A stretch of DNA of 64,000 bases from Bordetella genomosp. 1 (lineage in GTDB: Bacteria; Pseudomonadota; Gammaproteobacteria; Burkholderiales; Burkholderiaceae_B), in contig NZ_NEVL01000001.1 of NCBI RefSeq assembly GCF_002261335.1, forward strand, positions 186,001 to 250,000. The letters run 5' to 3'. Every line of letters begins with the position of its first letter. Position 1 is the stretch's first letter. The notes below the pieces were generated by a model that had not been told where the DNA came from, ran no database searches, and saw only the letters and a program-made list of their open reading frames with translations. This document shows positions 56,399 through 64,000 of the stretch, one piece after another. The position numbers and the translations under genes were made by a program.

Positions 56399-58231
56399 AT
56401 GTGCGGCATCGTAGGCGCCGTCGCCCAGCGCGACATCACCCCGATCTTGGTCGAAGGCCTGAAGCGGCTCGAATACCGCGGCTATGACTCCTGCGGCGTG
56501 GCCCTCCACACCGACGGCCATCTGCGCCGTACCCGCAGCACCCAACGCGTGGCCGAGCTTGCCGACCAGGTGGCCGAGGAAGGCCTGCAAGGCTTCACCG
56601 GCATCGCTCACACCCGCTGGGCCACCCATGGCGCCCCGGCCACGTACAACGCCCACCCGCACTTCTCGGCCATCGGCAAGGACGAGCCGCGCATCGCGCT
56701 GGTGCACAACGGCATCATCGAAAACTACGCCGAGCTGCGCACCGAGCTGCAGCAGGCCGGTTTCGTGTTCGAGAGCCAGACCGACACCGAAGTGATCGCG
56801 CACCTGGTGAACCATCTCTACAACGGCGACCTGTTCGAAGCCGTGCAGCAGGCCGTGCGTCGCCTGCATGGCGCCTATGCCATCGCCGTGTTCTGCCGCG
56901 ACGAACCGCACCGCGTGGTCGGCGCCCGCCAGGGCTCGCCGCTGGTGGTGGGCCTGGGCAAGAACGAAAACTTCCTCGCCTCCGACGCGCTGGCGCTCGC
57001 CGGCACGACCGACCAGATCATCTATCTGGAAGACGGTGACGTGGTGGACCTGCAACTGCAGAAGGTCTGGATCGTGGACGCCGACGGCAAGCCGGTGGAC
57101 CGCAAGACCAACACCGTGCACGTGCACACCGGTGCGGCCGAGCTCGGCCCCTACCGCCACTTCATGCAGAAGGAGATCTTCGAGCAGCCGCGCGCCGTGG
57201 GCGACACGCTGCAGGACATCGACGCCATCACGCCCGAGCTGTTCGGCGACCAGGCGTTCAAGATCTTCAAGGACATCGACCGCATCCTGATCCTGGCCTG
57301 CGGCACCAGCTACTACGCCGGCATGACCGCGAAGTACTGGATCGAATCGATGGCGCAGATTCCCGTGGCGGTCGAGATCGCCAGCGAATACCGCTATCGC
57401 GACAGCGTGCCGAACCCCAAGACCCTGGTGATCACGATCTCGCAATCGGGCGAGACCGCCGACACCCTGGCCGCGCTCAAGCACGCGCGCTCGCTCGGCA
57501 TGAACCACACGCTCACGATCTGCAACGTGGCCACCAGCGCCATGGTGCGCGAGTGCGTGCTGTCGTACATCACGCGCGCCGGCGTCGAGATCGGCGTGGC
57601 CTCCACCAAGGCCTTCACGACGCAGCTCACCGGCCTGTATCTGCTCACGCTCACGCTGGCCCAGACGCGCGGCCTGCTGACCCCGGAGCAGGAAGCCGAA
57701 TGCCTCAAGGCGCTGCGCCACCTGCCCGCCGCCATCGGCTCGGTGCTGGCGCTGGAGCCGCAGATCATCGCCTGGGCCGATCGCTTCGCGACCAAGGAAA
57801 ACGCCCTGTTCCTGGGCCGCGGCATGCACTACCCGATCGCGCTCGAAGGCGCGCTCAAGCTCAAGGAAATCAGCTACATCCACGCCGAAGCCTACCCGGC
57901 CGGCGAACTCAAGCACGGCCCGCTGGCCCTGGTCACCGACCAGATGCCCGTGGTCACCATCGCGCCCAAGGACGCGCTGCTCGAGAAGCTGAAGTCCAAC
58001 ATGCAGGAAGTGCGCGCCCGCGGCGGCGAACTCTACGTGTTCGCCGATGCCGACAGCAAGATCAACAACGAGGAAGGCATGCACGTGATCCGCATGCCCG
58101 AGCACTACGGCATGCTCTCCCCGATCCTGCACACCGTGCCCCTGCAACTGCTGGCGTACCACACCGCCTGCGTGCGCGGCACCGACGTCGACAAGCCCCG
58201 CAACCTGGCCAAGTCGGTCACGGTGGAGTGA
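56399..58231 (+). CDS. glmS: Glutamine-fructose-6-phosphate aminotransferase (isomerizing)
   Basis: First enzyme of UDP-GlcNAc synthesis; makes glucosamine-6-phosphate from fructose-6-phosphate and glutamine, 610 residues. Cys2 ([12 protein letters not shown]) becomes the N-terminal nucleophile of the glutaminase domain, followed by [22 protein letters not shown]-like [10 protein letters not shown] and HNGIIENY. Two SIS domains follow, with [33 protein letters not shown] and the invariant end [13 protein letters not shown]. The ribosome site CAGGAG lies before the ATG at 56399. No glmS ribozyme-like leader is apparent. Confidence 0.97.
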   Translation: MCGIVGAVAQRDITPILVEGLKRLEYRGYDSCGVALHTDGHLRRTRSTQRVAELADQVAEEGLQGFTGIAHTRWATHGAPATYNAHPHFSAIGKDEPRIALVHNGIIENYAELRTELQQAGFVFESQTDTEVIAHLVNHLYNGDLFEAVQQAVRRLHGAYAIAVFCRDEPHRVVGARQGSPLVVGLGKNENFLASDALALAGTTDQIIYLEDGDVVDLQLQKVWIVDADGKPVDRKTNTVHVHTGAAELGPYRHFMQKEIFEQPRAVGDTLQDIDAITPELFGDQAFKIFKDIDRILILACGTSYYAGMTAKYWIESMAQIPVAVEIASEYRYRDSVPNPKTLVITISQSGETADTLAALKHARSLGMNHTLTICNVATSAMVRECVLSYITRAGVEIGVASTKAFTTQLTGLYLLTLTLAQTRGLLTPEQEAECLKALRHLPAAIGSVLALEPQIIAWADRFATKENALFLGRGMHYPIALEGALKLKEISYIHAEAYPAGELKHGPLALVTDQMPVVTIAPKDALLEKLKSNMQEVRARGGELYVFADADSKINNEEGMHVIRMPEHYGMLSPILHTVPLQLLAYHTACVRGTDVDKPRNLAKSVTVE

Positions 58232-58350
58232 GGCTGGGGAGGTCGGTTCTGGCGTTGAGAACGAGAAATAAAGTCGGTCGCGCCTCGGACGCACCATACC
58301 GCAGCCGATTGAGTGGCTGAGGCGGGCTCGTGGATGCTCAGAGTGTGGGA

Positions 58351-58377
58351 GAGGGCCGCAAAGCGGCCCTCTTTTTT
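58351..58377 (+). terminator. Intrinsic terminator of glmS
   Basis: GAGGGCCGC pairs with GCGGCCCTC around AAA and is followed by six T, 120 bp after the glmS stop. The 119 bases in between hold no recognisable gene. Confidence 0.92.
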
Positions 58378-58610
58378 GTGCGCACGGTCAGCGCTGAGCG
58401 CGCGGTGCGCTGTCCCGGCGGTGTCAGGGATCGGGCGTCTCAGTGAACGAGGGGCTAGCGGACGTCGAAGACTGGCCGCCTTCGACCCATTTCAGACATT
58501 TGCTTCACGCAAGGGGGGCTCTGTCGCATCGGGCGGATCGACGCGCCGCTTGTTCTTCACTCTGATGCAGGCTGGCCGGCCGGTGCGACAACTTCGGCCG
58601 CTCCCGTAGA
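58378..58610. other. Gene-free interval between glmS and the TonB receptor
   Basis: About 230 bases with no credible coding region, promoter or repeat that I can identify. An open frame covers part of it on the plus strand but starts before the terminator and has no family resemblance. It may mark the edge of the acquired iron-uptake set. Confidence 0.5.
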
Positions 58611-61091
58611 TCAAAAGTCGTAGCGTAGCGTCACGGCAGCATACCGTGGCGATCCGTAGTGGCCATAGCTGCCGCCAATGCCCTGGTAGTAGGTCTTGTC
58701 GAACAAGTTGTTGATGTTCAATGTTGCCGTCAGCTTCTTATTGAACTGGTAGCGCGCCATCAGGTTCACCACCGTGTACGCATCTTGCCGGACCGTGCTG
58801 TCATAGCGGCTGAAGTACAACGAGGTCTTCGACGTCCAGTCGACGCCTCCGCCTACCGTCAGCCCGTTCCAGGCGCCGCCCAGCCGGTACGTTGTCCACA
58901 GGCGCAGCGTGTTGACCGGCAATTGGGTCAGCAGCTGCGAACCTTGTGCGTCTTCGCTCTTGGCATGGCTGAAGCCCGCATGCATGTTCCAGCCCGGCAG
59001 GATTTCACCGGCCACTTCCAGATCGATGCCCGTGGTCCTGGCGCCTTTGGCCGCCCGATAGGCCGAGTTGTCCGTTCCCGGCACAGTGTAGCCCGCGTCC
59101 AGTTCCGCGACATTGTCCTTCTGCGACCGGTATATGGCCACACTGGTGTTCAGCCGGCTGTTCAGGAATTCCCCCTTCCAGCCCACTTCGTAGTTCTTGC
59201 CCACAATCGGATCGAGGACGTTGCCGTTGCGATCCTGGGACGATTGCGGCTGGAAGATGTCGGTGTAGCTCGCATAGACCGATTGTTCGGGCGTCAGGTC
59301 ATAGACGATGCCGGCGTAGGGGGTGATTTCGCCGCGCGCACGCATCTTGTAGGTTTGCAGGAAATTGTCGGTTGGGCTCTCGTAGTAGTAGTCGTAGTTG
59401 TAATCGGACCGCCGCGCACCAAGAATCAGATGCACGTCGTTGATGGGGTTAAGACGAAATGCCGCGTAGCTGCCGCTCTGGCGCGATTTCACGTTAAAGA
59501 TCTCGCCGACTGTGCCGGTGTCGCCTGGCCGGGCCATGTTGTTGCCCCAGGTGTAGAAGTTGACCGTGGACACGCCCACGTCCCAGCCTTTGTGCTTGTT
59601 CTCGTAGTCCTGGAAGTTGAAGCCCGCGATGAATTCATGCGTTCGTCCACCCAGCTCAAAGGGACCTTGGATCGTAACGTCCACACCCGTTTGGGTTTGC
59701 GTCGCACCTGCCCGGTAGGCCAGCATGCCAGCGTTGCCCGTGGCCTGGTCCAGAAAGGATCGTCCGGAACCCACACGATACGAACCGTTCAGATTGGAAC
59801 GGTCCACGTCCATGTAGTTGGCTGCGACCTTGAACTGCCAGTCATGTGCCAGCGCCTGTTCGAAATTCACCGTGTAATTGGTGGTCTTGAATTCGTCGTA
59901 CATCCAGCGGGCGCCGGAGCTGGTCGAGCGCGTGAAGTGCGTCTGCTGGCCGTTGGTGAAAATCAGCGGAACACCCGGTGCACCCATCGCCTTGTACTGC
60001 TGGTGGTCAATGCCAAAGCGCAGCATCGTCGAATCGGTCAGGTCGGCTTCCACGACGCCATACAGCACGTCCTTGTCTTGCGTATATGCATCCATGAATG
60101 TGTGATTGTCCTGCTTGGCGGCCACGAGCCGGCCACGCAGCTTGCCGTTGCTGACCAGCGGTCCCGATATATCGGCTTCAGCGCGATACATGTCCCACGA
60201 GCCCACGCCCACCTGCGCGTACGCCTGAAACTCATGGGTGGGCCGCTTGCGGATCAGGTTGACGGTGCCGCTCGGGCTGCCCGCGCCCGTCATCAGACCG
60301 GTGGCGCCGCGCACCACTTCCACGCGGTCATAGAGCGCCATATCGAGCAACGTGCTGGGCATGGTGCGTGACTGGTTCACCTGCGTGGTCGTCACGCCAT
60401 CCAGCTGGTAAGTGTCCATGGCGCTGCCGCGCGAATAGATGTTGAAGCGCTCGCCGCCGTCCTGGGACATGGTGATGCCCGGCGTCTGGTTCAGCACATC
60501 GGTCATGCTGTTGAGCTGCTGATCCTCGATCTGTTGCCGGGTGATGATGCTGATCGATTGCGGCGTTTCCTTGATCGACAGATTCATCTTCGTCGCGGTG
60601 TTGCTGACCGGTACGGTATAGCGGCCCGTGCCTTCGCTGACGTGCGCGTCGAAGTTTCCGAATACGGAGACTGGCTCCAGAATCGTCGCCGCGCTCGCGT
60701 CCGTGCTCTCCGCGCGCAAGGTGTACGCCCCATCTGCCTGCCGCACGGCTTGCAGGCCGGAACCCGTGAGCAGCGTCTGAAAGGCGGCCTGCACGGTGTA
60801 ACGCCCTTGTAAACCGGGCGTGGCCTTGCCTTGGGTCAGTGTGCCGGGCGCGGTCAGAAACACGCCGGCGTCCGCGGCCAGTTGATTGAGTGCGGCGGTC
60901 AAGGGACCCGCCGGGATGGCGTAGTCGCGGACGTCGGCGGGCTGTGCGTGCGCCAAAGGCGCCCAGACCGTCGTGCCGCCGATCAAGCCGGTAGCAGCCA
61001 TGTGCAGGGCGAGCGCCATGGGCCGGATCGCAAAACGCGGGGCGGGAATGAATGTGCGGTCGGTGCAGAGGTGGGTACGGCGGCGAAGCAT
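58611..61091 (-). CDS. TonB-dependent siderophore receptor with signalling (STN) domain
   Basis: Outer-membrane ferric-siderophore receptor, 826 residues from the ATG at 61091. After a long signal region comes an STN domain (PAGPLTAALNQLAADAGVFL, GLQGRYTVQAAFQTLLTGSG) that talks to the FecR regulator. A TonB box-like stretch and plug follow (KETPQSISIITRQQIEDQQL, RVEVVRGATGLMTGAGSPSG), then a 22-strand barrel ending in VTLRYDF. It resembles FpvA/FoxA-type hydroxamate or mixed siderophore receptors. The ligand is unknown. It lies 133 bp after fecR in a FecI-FecR-receptor set. The sequence before 61091 allows only a TTG start. Confidence 0.93.
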   Translation of the reverse strand: MLRRRTHLCTDRTFIPAPRFAIRPMALALHMAATGLIGGTTVWAPLAHAQPADVRDYAIPAGPLTAALNQLAADAGVFLTAPGTLTQGKATPGLQGRYTVQAAFQTLLTGSGLQAVRQADGAYTLRAESTDASAATILEPVSVFGNFDAHVSEGTGRYTVPVSNTATKMNLSIKETPQSISIITRQQIEDQQLNSMTDVLNQTPGITMSQDGGERFNIYSRGSAMDTYQLDGVTTTQVNQSRTMPSTLLDMALYDRVEVVRGATGLMTGAGSPSGTVNLIRKRPTHEFQAYAQVGVGSWDMYRAEADISGPLVSNGKLRGRLVAAKQDNHTFMDAYTQDKDVLYGVVEADLTDSTMLRFGIDHQQYKAMGAPGVPLIFTNGQQTHFTRSTSSGARWMYDEFKTTNYTVNFEQALAHDWQFKVAANYMDVDRSNLNGSYRVGSGRSFLDQATGNAGMLAYRAGATQTQTGVDVTIQGPFELGGRTHEFIAGFNFQDYENKHKGWDVGVSTVNFYTWGNNMARPGDTGTVGEIFNVKSRQSGSYAAFRLNPINDVHLILGARRSDYNYDYYYESPTDNFLQTYKMRARGEITPYAGIVYDLTPEQSVYASYTDIFQPQSSQDRNGNVLDPIVGKNYEVGWKGEFLNSRLNTSVAIYRSQKDNVAELDAGYTVPGTDNSAYRAAKGARTTGIDLEVAGEILPGWNMHAGFSHAKSEDAQGSQLLTQLPVNTLRLWTTYRLGGAWNGLTVGGGVDWTSKTSLYFSRYDSTVRQDAYTVVNLMARYQFNKKLTATLNINNLFDKTYYQGIGGSYGHYGSPRYAAVTLRYDF

Positions 61092-61224
61092 AAGACGGAA
61101 ATCCCTCAAAGCGTGGTGGTGAACAGCGAGAGGGAGGCCATCGACGTGTCGATCTGATCTTCTCTCATTCCGTAAATCGGATGAGATTCAAAAACCCGAA
61201 CTGCTATTTGGAAGAAATTGGTGG

Positions 61225-62253
61225 TCAGCGCGCGACGATCGACGTCCACCATGGCAGCGGCCGCTGCACGCGCACGGGCAGATTGCGTTCCAGCATGGCC
61301 AGGGCGCGGTCGGAGTCGTCGGCAGGGAACACGCCCATAACGAGCATGTCGGCGATTTCTGGCGCCACGTCCAGATAGCCCTTGCGGTATCGGCCCAGTT
61401 CATCGATGAGCGCTTTCAAGGGCAGGTTGTCAGCCAGCACGACGCCCCGGCTCCACGCTTCGCGGGCGGGGTCGGCTTGCTCGGTGGACAGAATCGCTTC
61501 GGCATTGAATCGGGCCTGGCCGCCCGCAACCACATTCACCGACGCGCCGGCAGGGTTGCGTACCGCCACTTCGCCTTCATAGACGTCCAACTGGACCTGG
61601 CTTTCCGTCAGGCACACGTTGAAGCGCGTGCCCAATGCCTGCATTCGTCCAAAGCGCGACTCGACATAGAACGGCCGGTGCGCAAGGTCGGGCGCTGTTT
61701 CGATCAGGATCTCTCCTGCCCACAGCGTCAAGCGGCGCGCGGCGCCGCGGTAGTCCACATCCAGGGCACTGCGCGCGTTGAGCCAGATTCTTGATCCGTC
61801 TGCCAGCAGCAGGTCGTGCCGTTCACCGGTACCCGTGGAATAGTCGGCGGCGAACGTCAACGCCAGGCCAGGCAACGTCGTGTGACGCCAGCCCAGCCAG
61901 CCCAACACGCTCGTGCCCAATACGATGGCGCCCGTGCTTAGCAGTTGGCGCCGCTTGAGCGCAGCCTTGCGCGCCGAGGCGGCGCCCGCGAGCGCCGCCT
62001 CGGTCCCCCCTTGGCGCAGCGGCTCGAACCGCTGGCTGACAGCTTCGATGTGATGCCACGCGGTCGCGTGTTCGGCCCGTTCGTGCAGCCAGGTTCGCCA
62101 CGCGGTCCTGTCCCCCTCGGTCACGCCATCTGCACGCAACAACGCGAACCAGTCGGCGGCCTGTTGCAAGCTGTCGAAATCGGCTTTCATTGCACCGACC
62201 GCCGGGGGCGGGGCCAAAATGTCGGAAGGCGAATTATGCGAGGGCGGCGCCAT
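61225..62253 (-). CDS. FecR family anti-sigma/signal-transducing protein
   Basis: 342 residues, single-pass inner-membrane regulator. The cytosolic N-terminal FecR domain includes AADWFALLRADGVTEGDRTA and AWRTWLHERAEHATAWHHIE, which bind the sigma factor. A transmembrane helix (STGAIVLGTSVLGWLGWRHT) leads to the periplasmic FecR domain (DLLLADGSRIWLNARSALDV, GEILIETAPDLAHRPFYVES, GTRFNV, VYEGEVAV) and a C-terminal secretin/STN-like module that meets the receptor. It starts four bases after the sigma gene, so the two are co-translated. Confidence 0.93.
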   Translation of the reverse strand: MAPPSHNSPSDILAPPPAVGAMKADFDSLQQAADWFALLRADGVTEGDRTAWRTWLHERAEHATAWHHIEAVSQRFEPLRQGGTEAALAGAASARKAALKRRQLLSTGAIVLGTSVLGWLGWRHTTLPGLALTFAADYSTGTGERHDLLLADGSRIWLNARSALDVDYRGAARRLTLWAGEILIETAPDLAHRPFYVESRFGRMQALGTRFNVCLTESQVQLDVYEGEVAVRNPAGASVNVVAGGQARFNAEAILSTEQADPAREAWSRGVVLADNLPLKALIDELGRYRKGYLDVAPEIADMLVMGVFPADDSDRALAMLERNLPVRVQRPLPWWTSIVAR

Positions 62254-62257
62254 CCGT

Positions 62258-62785
62258 TCACCTGCTTACCCCGGCTTCGATCAGGGCGCATTGCAACATG
62301 CACCGGGCGACGTATTTTTGAACCATGCGCTCTGACACCTGCAGGGTTTGGGCGATGTCGCGGTAGGGCACGCCGTCCACCTGCGCCATGATGAAGGCCG
62401 TGGCGGCCTTCTGCGGTAAGCGGCTCAGCATCGTGCCAATTTCCATCAGCGTTTCGATGATCAATGCACGTTGCTCGGGAGACGGTTCGAAAGCGTCGGG
62501 GCGCGCGGCCAGGGCGTCCAGCCAGGCTTGTTCGACTTCACGCCGCCGCCAGAAGTCCGCACACAGGCCGTTGCCCATGGCTCGTAAATAGGCGCGTGCT
62601 TCCGGAAAACTCTTGAATCCTTGAGAGGCCGGCTTGCTGAGCAAGCGAAGGAAGGCGTCATGAGCCAGGTCGGCGGCGTCCGCCGCGTTGCCCAGGCGGC
62701 GGCGGAGCCATCCTTGGAGCCATTCGTGGTGATCGCAATAGATCACTGCCATGGACGGTGCCGCACCGTATCCTTCAGCCTTCAT
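62258..62785 (-). CDS. FecI-type extracytoplasmic-function sigma factor
   Basis: 175 residues. Region 2 covers LQGWLRRRLGNAADAADLAH and DAFLRLLSKP; region 4 is LSRLPQKAATAFIMAQVDGV with the helix-turn-helix VPYRDIAQTLQVSERMVQKY. In FecI-like systems it is released by FecR when the receptor binds its siderophore and then transcribes the receptor gene. Start at 62785 (MKAEGYGAAPSM) is favoured; an in-frame ATG at 62752 is a shorter option and the only longer one is a TTG. Confidence 0.9.
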   Translation of the reverse strand: MKAEGYGAAPSMAVIYCDHHEWLQGWLRRRLGNAADAADLAHDAFLRLLSKPASQGFKSFPEARAYLRAMGNGLCADFWRRREVEQAWLDALAARPDAFEPSPEQRALIIETLMEIGTMLSRLPQKAATAFIMAQVDGVPYRDIAQTLQVSERMVQKYVARCMLQCALIEAGVSR

Positions 62786-62863
62786 GTTCTTTTCGGCCCG
62801 CGGCGGTGGGGCCTCTCCGTCCAAGTTTTGTAAACGAAACTAATTCGTATTTCAAAATCTGAG

Positions 62864-62882
62864 GCGAATGATAACGCATTGG
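62864..62882 (-). promoter_or_regulatory. Possible Fur-regulated promoter region of the sigma gene
   Basis: The stretch upstream of the sigma gene is strongly AT-rich in a GC-rich setting and contains GAATGATAACGCATTG, with half-site similarity to the Fur box (AATGATAA). The match is partial, so Fur control is tentative. The rest of 62786-62942 shows no gene. Confidence 0.35.
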
Positions 62883-62942
62883 GAAATGCATGGTGTACGG
62901 CGGCAAGCGCGGGCGGGCTGTCGACCTATGGCGTGCAGGCCC

Positions 62943-64000
62943 TCATGCCGAGGGGTACTGCCGCCGCAGCCGCTCGATCGCCGCGCGCAGCGCGCGCTTG
63001 ATGGCGAGCGCCTCCGCGTCATCGTCGGCGGGCGTGGCCTCGCGGACGTGGCGCTCGCGCACGGGTGCGGTCAGCGCTTCGAGCCGCAGGGAGACCGGTG
63101 CGTCGGGCGCGGGCTGCGTGGCGCTCACGCGCACGTCGACCGAATGGGCGATCTGCCGCACCAGTTCCCGCGCTGCGCCCGCGCGTTCTTCGTAGCTCGC
63201 CTCGTCCGCCGGACCACCGCCGAACCGCGCCGCCAGTCGTGCGGGTCCGGCGCCGCGCAGCCGCGCCGCCAGGTCTTCCAATGCCTGCGCCAACTCTTCG
63301 GCGAATCCTGCATAGACCGCGTCGATCTGCGCGCGCGAGCGCAGCAGACCCTGCGCATCCTCGATCCCGCTGAGATCGAGCGCGAGCCGCGCATGGCCGC
63401 GTGCGTCGCGGCGCAGCCGGGCGGGCGTGACGAGTTCGTCGAGCAAATGCGTGGGCGGATGAAAACGATAGCTGCGGCCGTGACGCGACATGATGCGGGC
63501 TCGATCGGGGTTGGCGTCATCGGTGGCCAGCAGGTCGATGCGAGGCGCCTCGGTCAGGCACACATCGCCGCCCGCAGCGATCAGGCACGCGGCGTCGAGG
63601 CGGCCGCGCACCAGGATGCGGCAACGGTAGTCGCGCGCCAGCAGCGTGTGCACGGCAAGGCCCGAGGTGAACGCGTGCTTGCCGGCAGGCAGCAACAGCA
63701 ACGCGAGGTCGCAGGGGCCGTCCACGATCAGCCATGGGCCGCCCGCCTCGTCATGCGACGCCTCATCGTGCAGCTGCGCCGCATCGCCCACGCTGACGCG
63801 CCGCGCCTGCAGGCCGGCGCGGAAGATCCAGCCCGCCACGCGCAGCCGCGGATGGTCCGGCAGCGAGTCGGGCAGGTCCAGCGTGGCGGCGCGCACGGGC
63901 CCATTGGCGGCCAGAAACACCCACTGGCGCGTGTCGTCGAGGGGAAAGCGCGCCTGGGCAGCCTCGTCCATCAATGCATATGCCGCCGCGTTGTCGGTGT
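62943..64000 (-). CDS. Unrecognised protein, 5' end beyond the window
   Basis: At least 352 residues are open on the minus strand to the window edge (reading ...TDNAAAYALMDEAAQARFP). An ATG at 63969-63971 could be the start, but the frame upstream looks coding, so the gene is probably cut. The middle has short beta-like repeats: GPWLIVDGPCDLALLLLPAG, HTLLARDYRCRILVRGRLDA, ACLIAAGGDVCLTEAPRIDL. These resemble parallel beta-helix rungs of bactofilin-like or polymer-forming proteins. The C-terminal third is helical and Ala/Arg/Glu-rich (LAQALEDLAARLRGAGPARL) and ends IKRALRAAIERLRRQYPSA. No signal peptide or membrane helix is visible. Function not known. Confidence 0.65.
   Translation of the reverse strand, partial: TDNAAAYALMDEAAQARFPLDDTRQWVFLAANGPVRAATLDLPDSLPDHPRLRVAGWIFRAGLQARRVSVGDAAQLHDEASHDEAGGPWLIVDGPCDLALLLLPAGKHAFTSGLAVHTLLARDYRCRILVRGRLDAACLIAAGGDVCLTEAPRIDLLATDDANPDRARIMSRHGRSYRFHPPTHLLDELVTPARLRRDARGHARLALDLSGIEDAQGLLRSRAQIDAVYAGFAEELAQALEDLAARLRGAGPARLAARFGGGPADEASYEERAGAARELVRQIAHSVDVRVSATQPAPDAPVSLRLEALTAPVRERHVREATPADDDAEALAIKRALRAAIERLRRQYPSA

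Noticed and set aside
58515-58535. GGCTCTGTCGCA, reminiscent of an IS6-family terminal repeat
   Set aside because: Only one copy, imperfect, with no transposase remnant or matching end nearby.
58313-58609. Plus-strand open frame of 98 codons after glmS
   Set aside because: It spans the glmS terminator and has no family resemblance or ribosome site.

Overview
The window is GC-rich bacterial chromosome. Its gene families and order point to a betaproteobacterium of the Alcaligenaceae (Bordetella/Achromobacter type): an orphan Bug/TTT receptor, an mlaFEDAC cluster, a coxBA...coxC/SURF1/ctaA/ctaB/SCO cluster, PhaM, and a dead RAYT beside gltBD. It is mostly core genome. I see no rRNA, tRNA, CRISPR array, prophage or intact insertion sequence.

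Layout. 1-5403 (minus): the Mla lipid-transport operon (mlaF-E-D-A-C) followed by an ABC-2 exporter pair cut by the left edge. 5608-8360 (minus): a TTT solute receptor, an OmpW-type porin and a LysR regulator. 8618-14401 (plus): an operon encoding a LamB/YcsF (PxpA-like) protein, a biotin carrier, a biotin carboxylase, two carboxyltransferase-like subunits (the second frameshifted) and an NCS1 permease. Together these look like a split urea-carboxylase/oxoprolinase-type amide or lactam-degrading system. 14460-20674 (minus): gltBD, then a catalytically dead RAYT transposase relative (21020-21850). 22256-26373: S-formylglutathione hydrolase, a GNAT/azoreductase pair divergent from a MocR regulator, and an AhpD-like protein that shares a near-identical 24-bp element with the mocR promoter. 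26625-28720: a membrane protein, then rpoH preceded by a sigma-E-like promoter abutting a perfect CIRCE operator, followed by a strong small-RNA candidate. 28785-32521: a CpdA-type cAMP phosphodiesterase divergent from a Na+/H+ antiporter carrying a cyclic-nucleotide-binding-like domain.

32592-38560: a LacI regulator with a perfect 16-bp operator, a TRAP transporter (DctQMP) and an IlvD/Edd dehydratase, apparently a sugar-acid catabolic unit. 38594-48608: a Nudix protein and the aa3-type cytochrome oxidase locus with heme A synthesis and assembly genes. 48766-58231: a glycine-zipper envelope protein, PhaM, glmU, an MFS transporter, ugd, a glycosyltransferase, an Lrp regulator and glmS. glmU, ugd and glmS all serve UDP-sugar and envelope synthesis. 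58611-62785 (minus): a FecI-FecR-TonB receptor iron-uptake set. An unrecognised gene runs off the right edge.

The points most worth following are the CU-rich-loop small RNA after rpoH, the stacked sigma-E/CIRCE control of rpoH, the MocR-linked shared element, the biotin-dependent LamB/YcsF operon with its frameshift, and the domesticated RAYT next to gltB.
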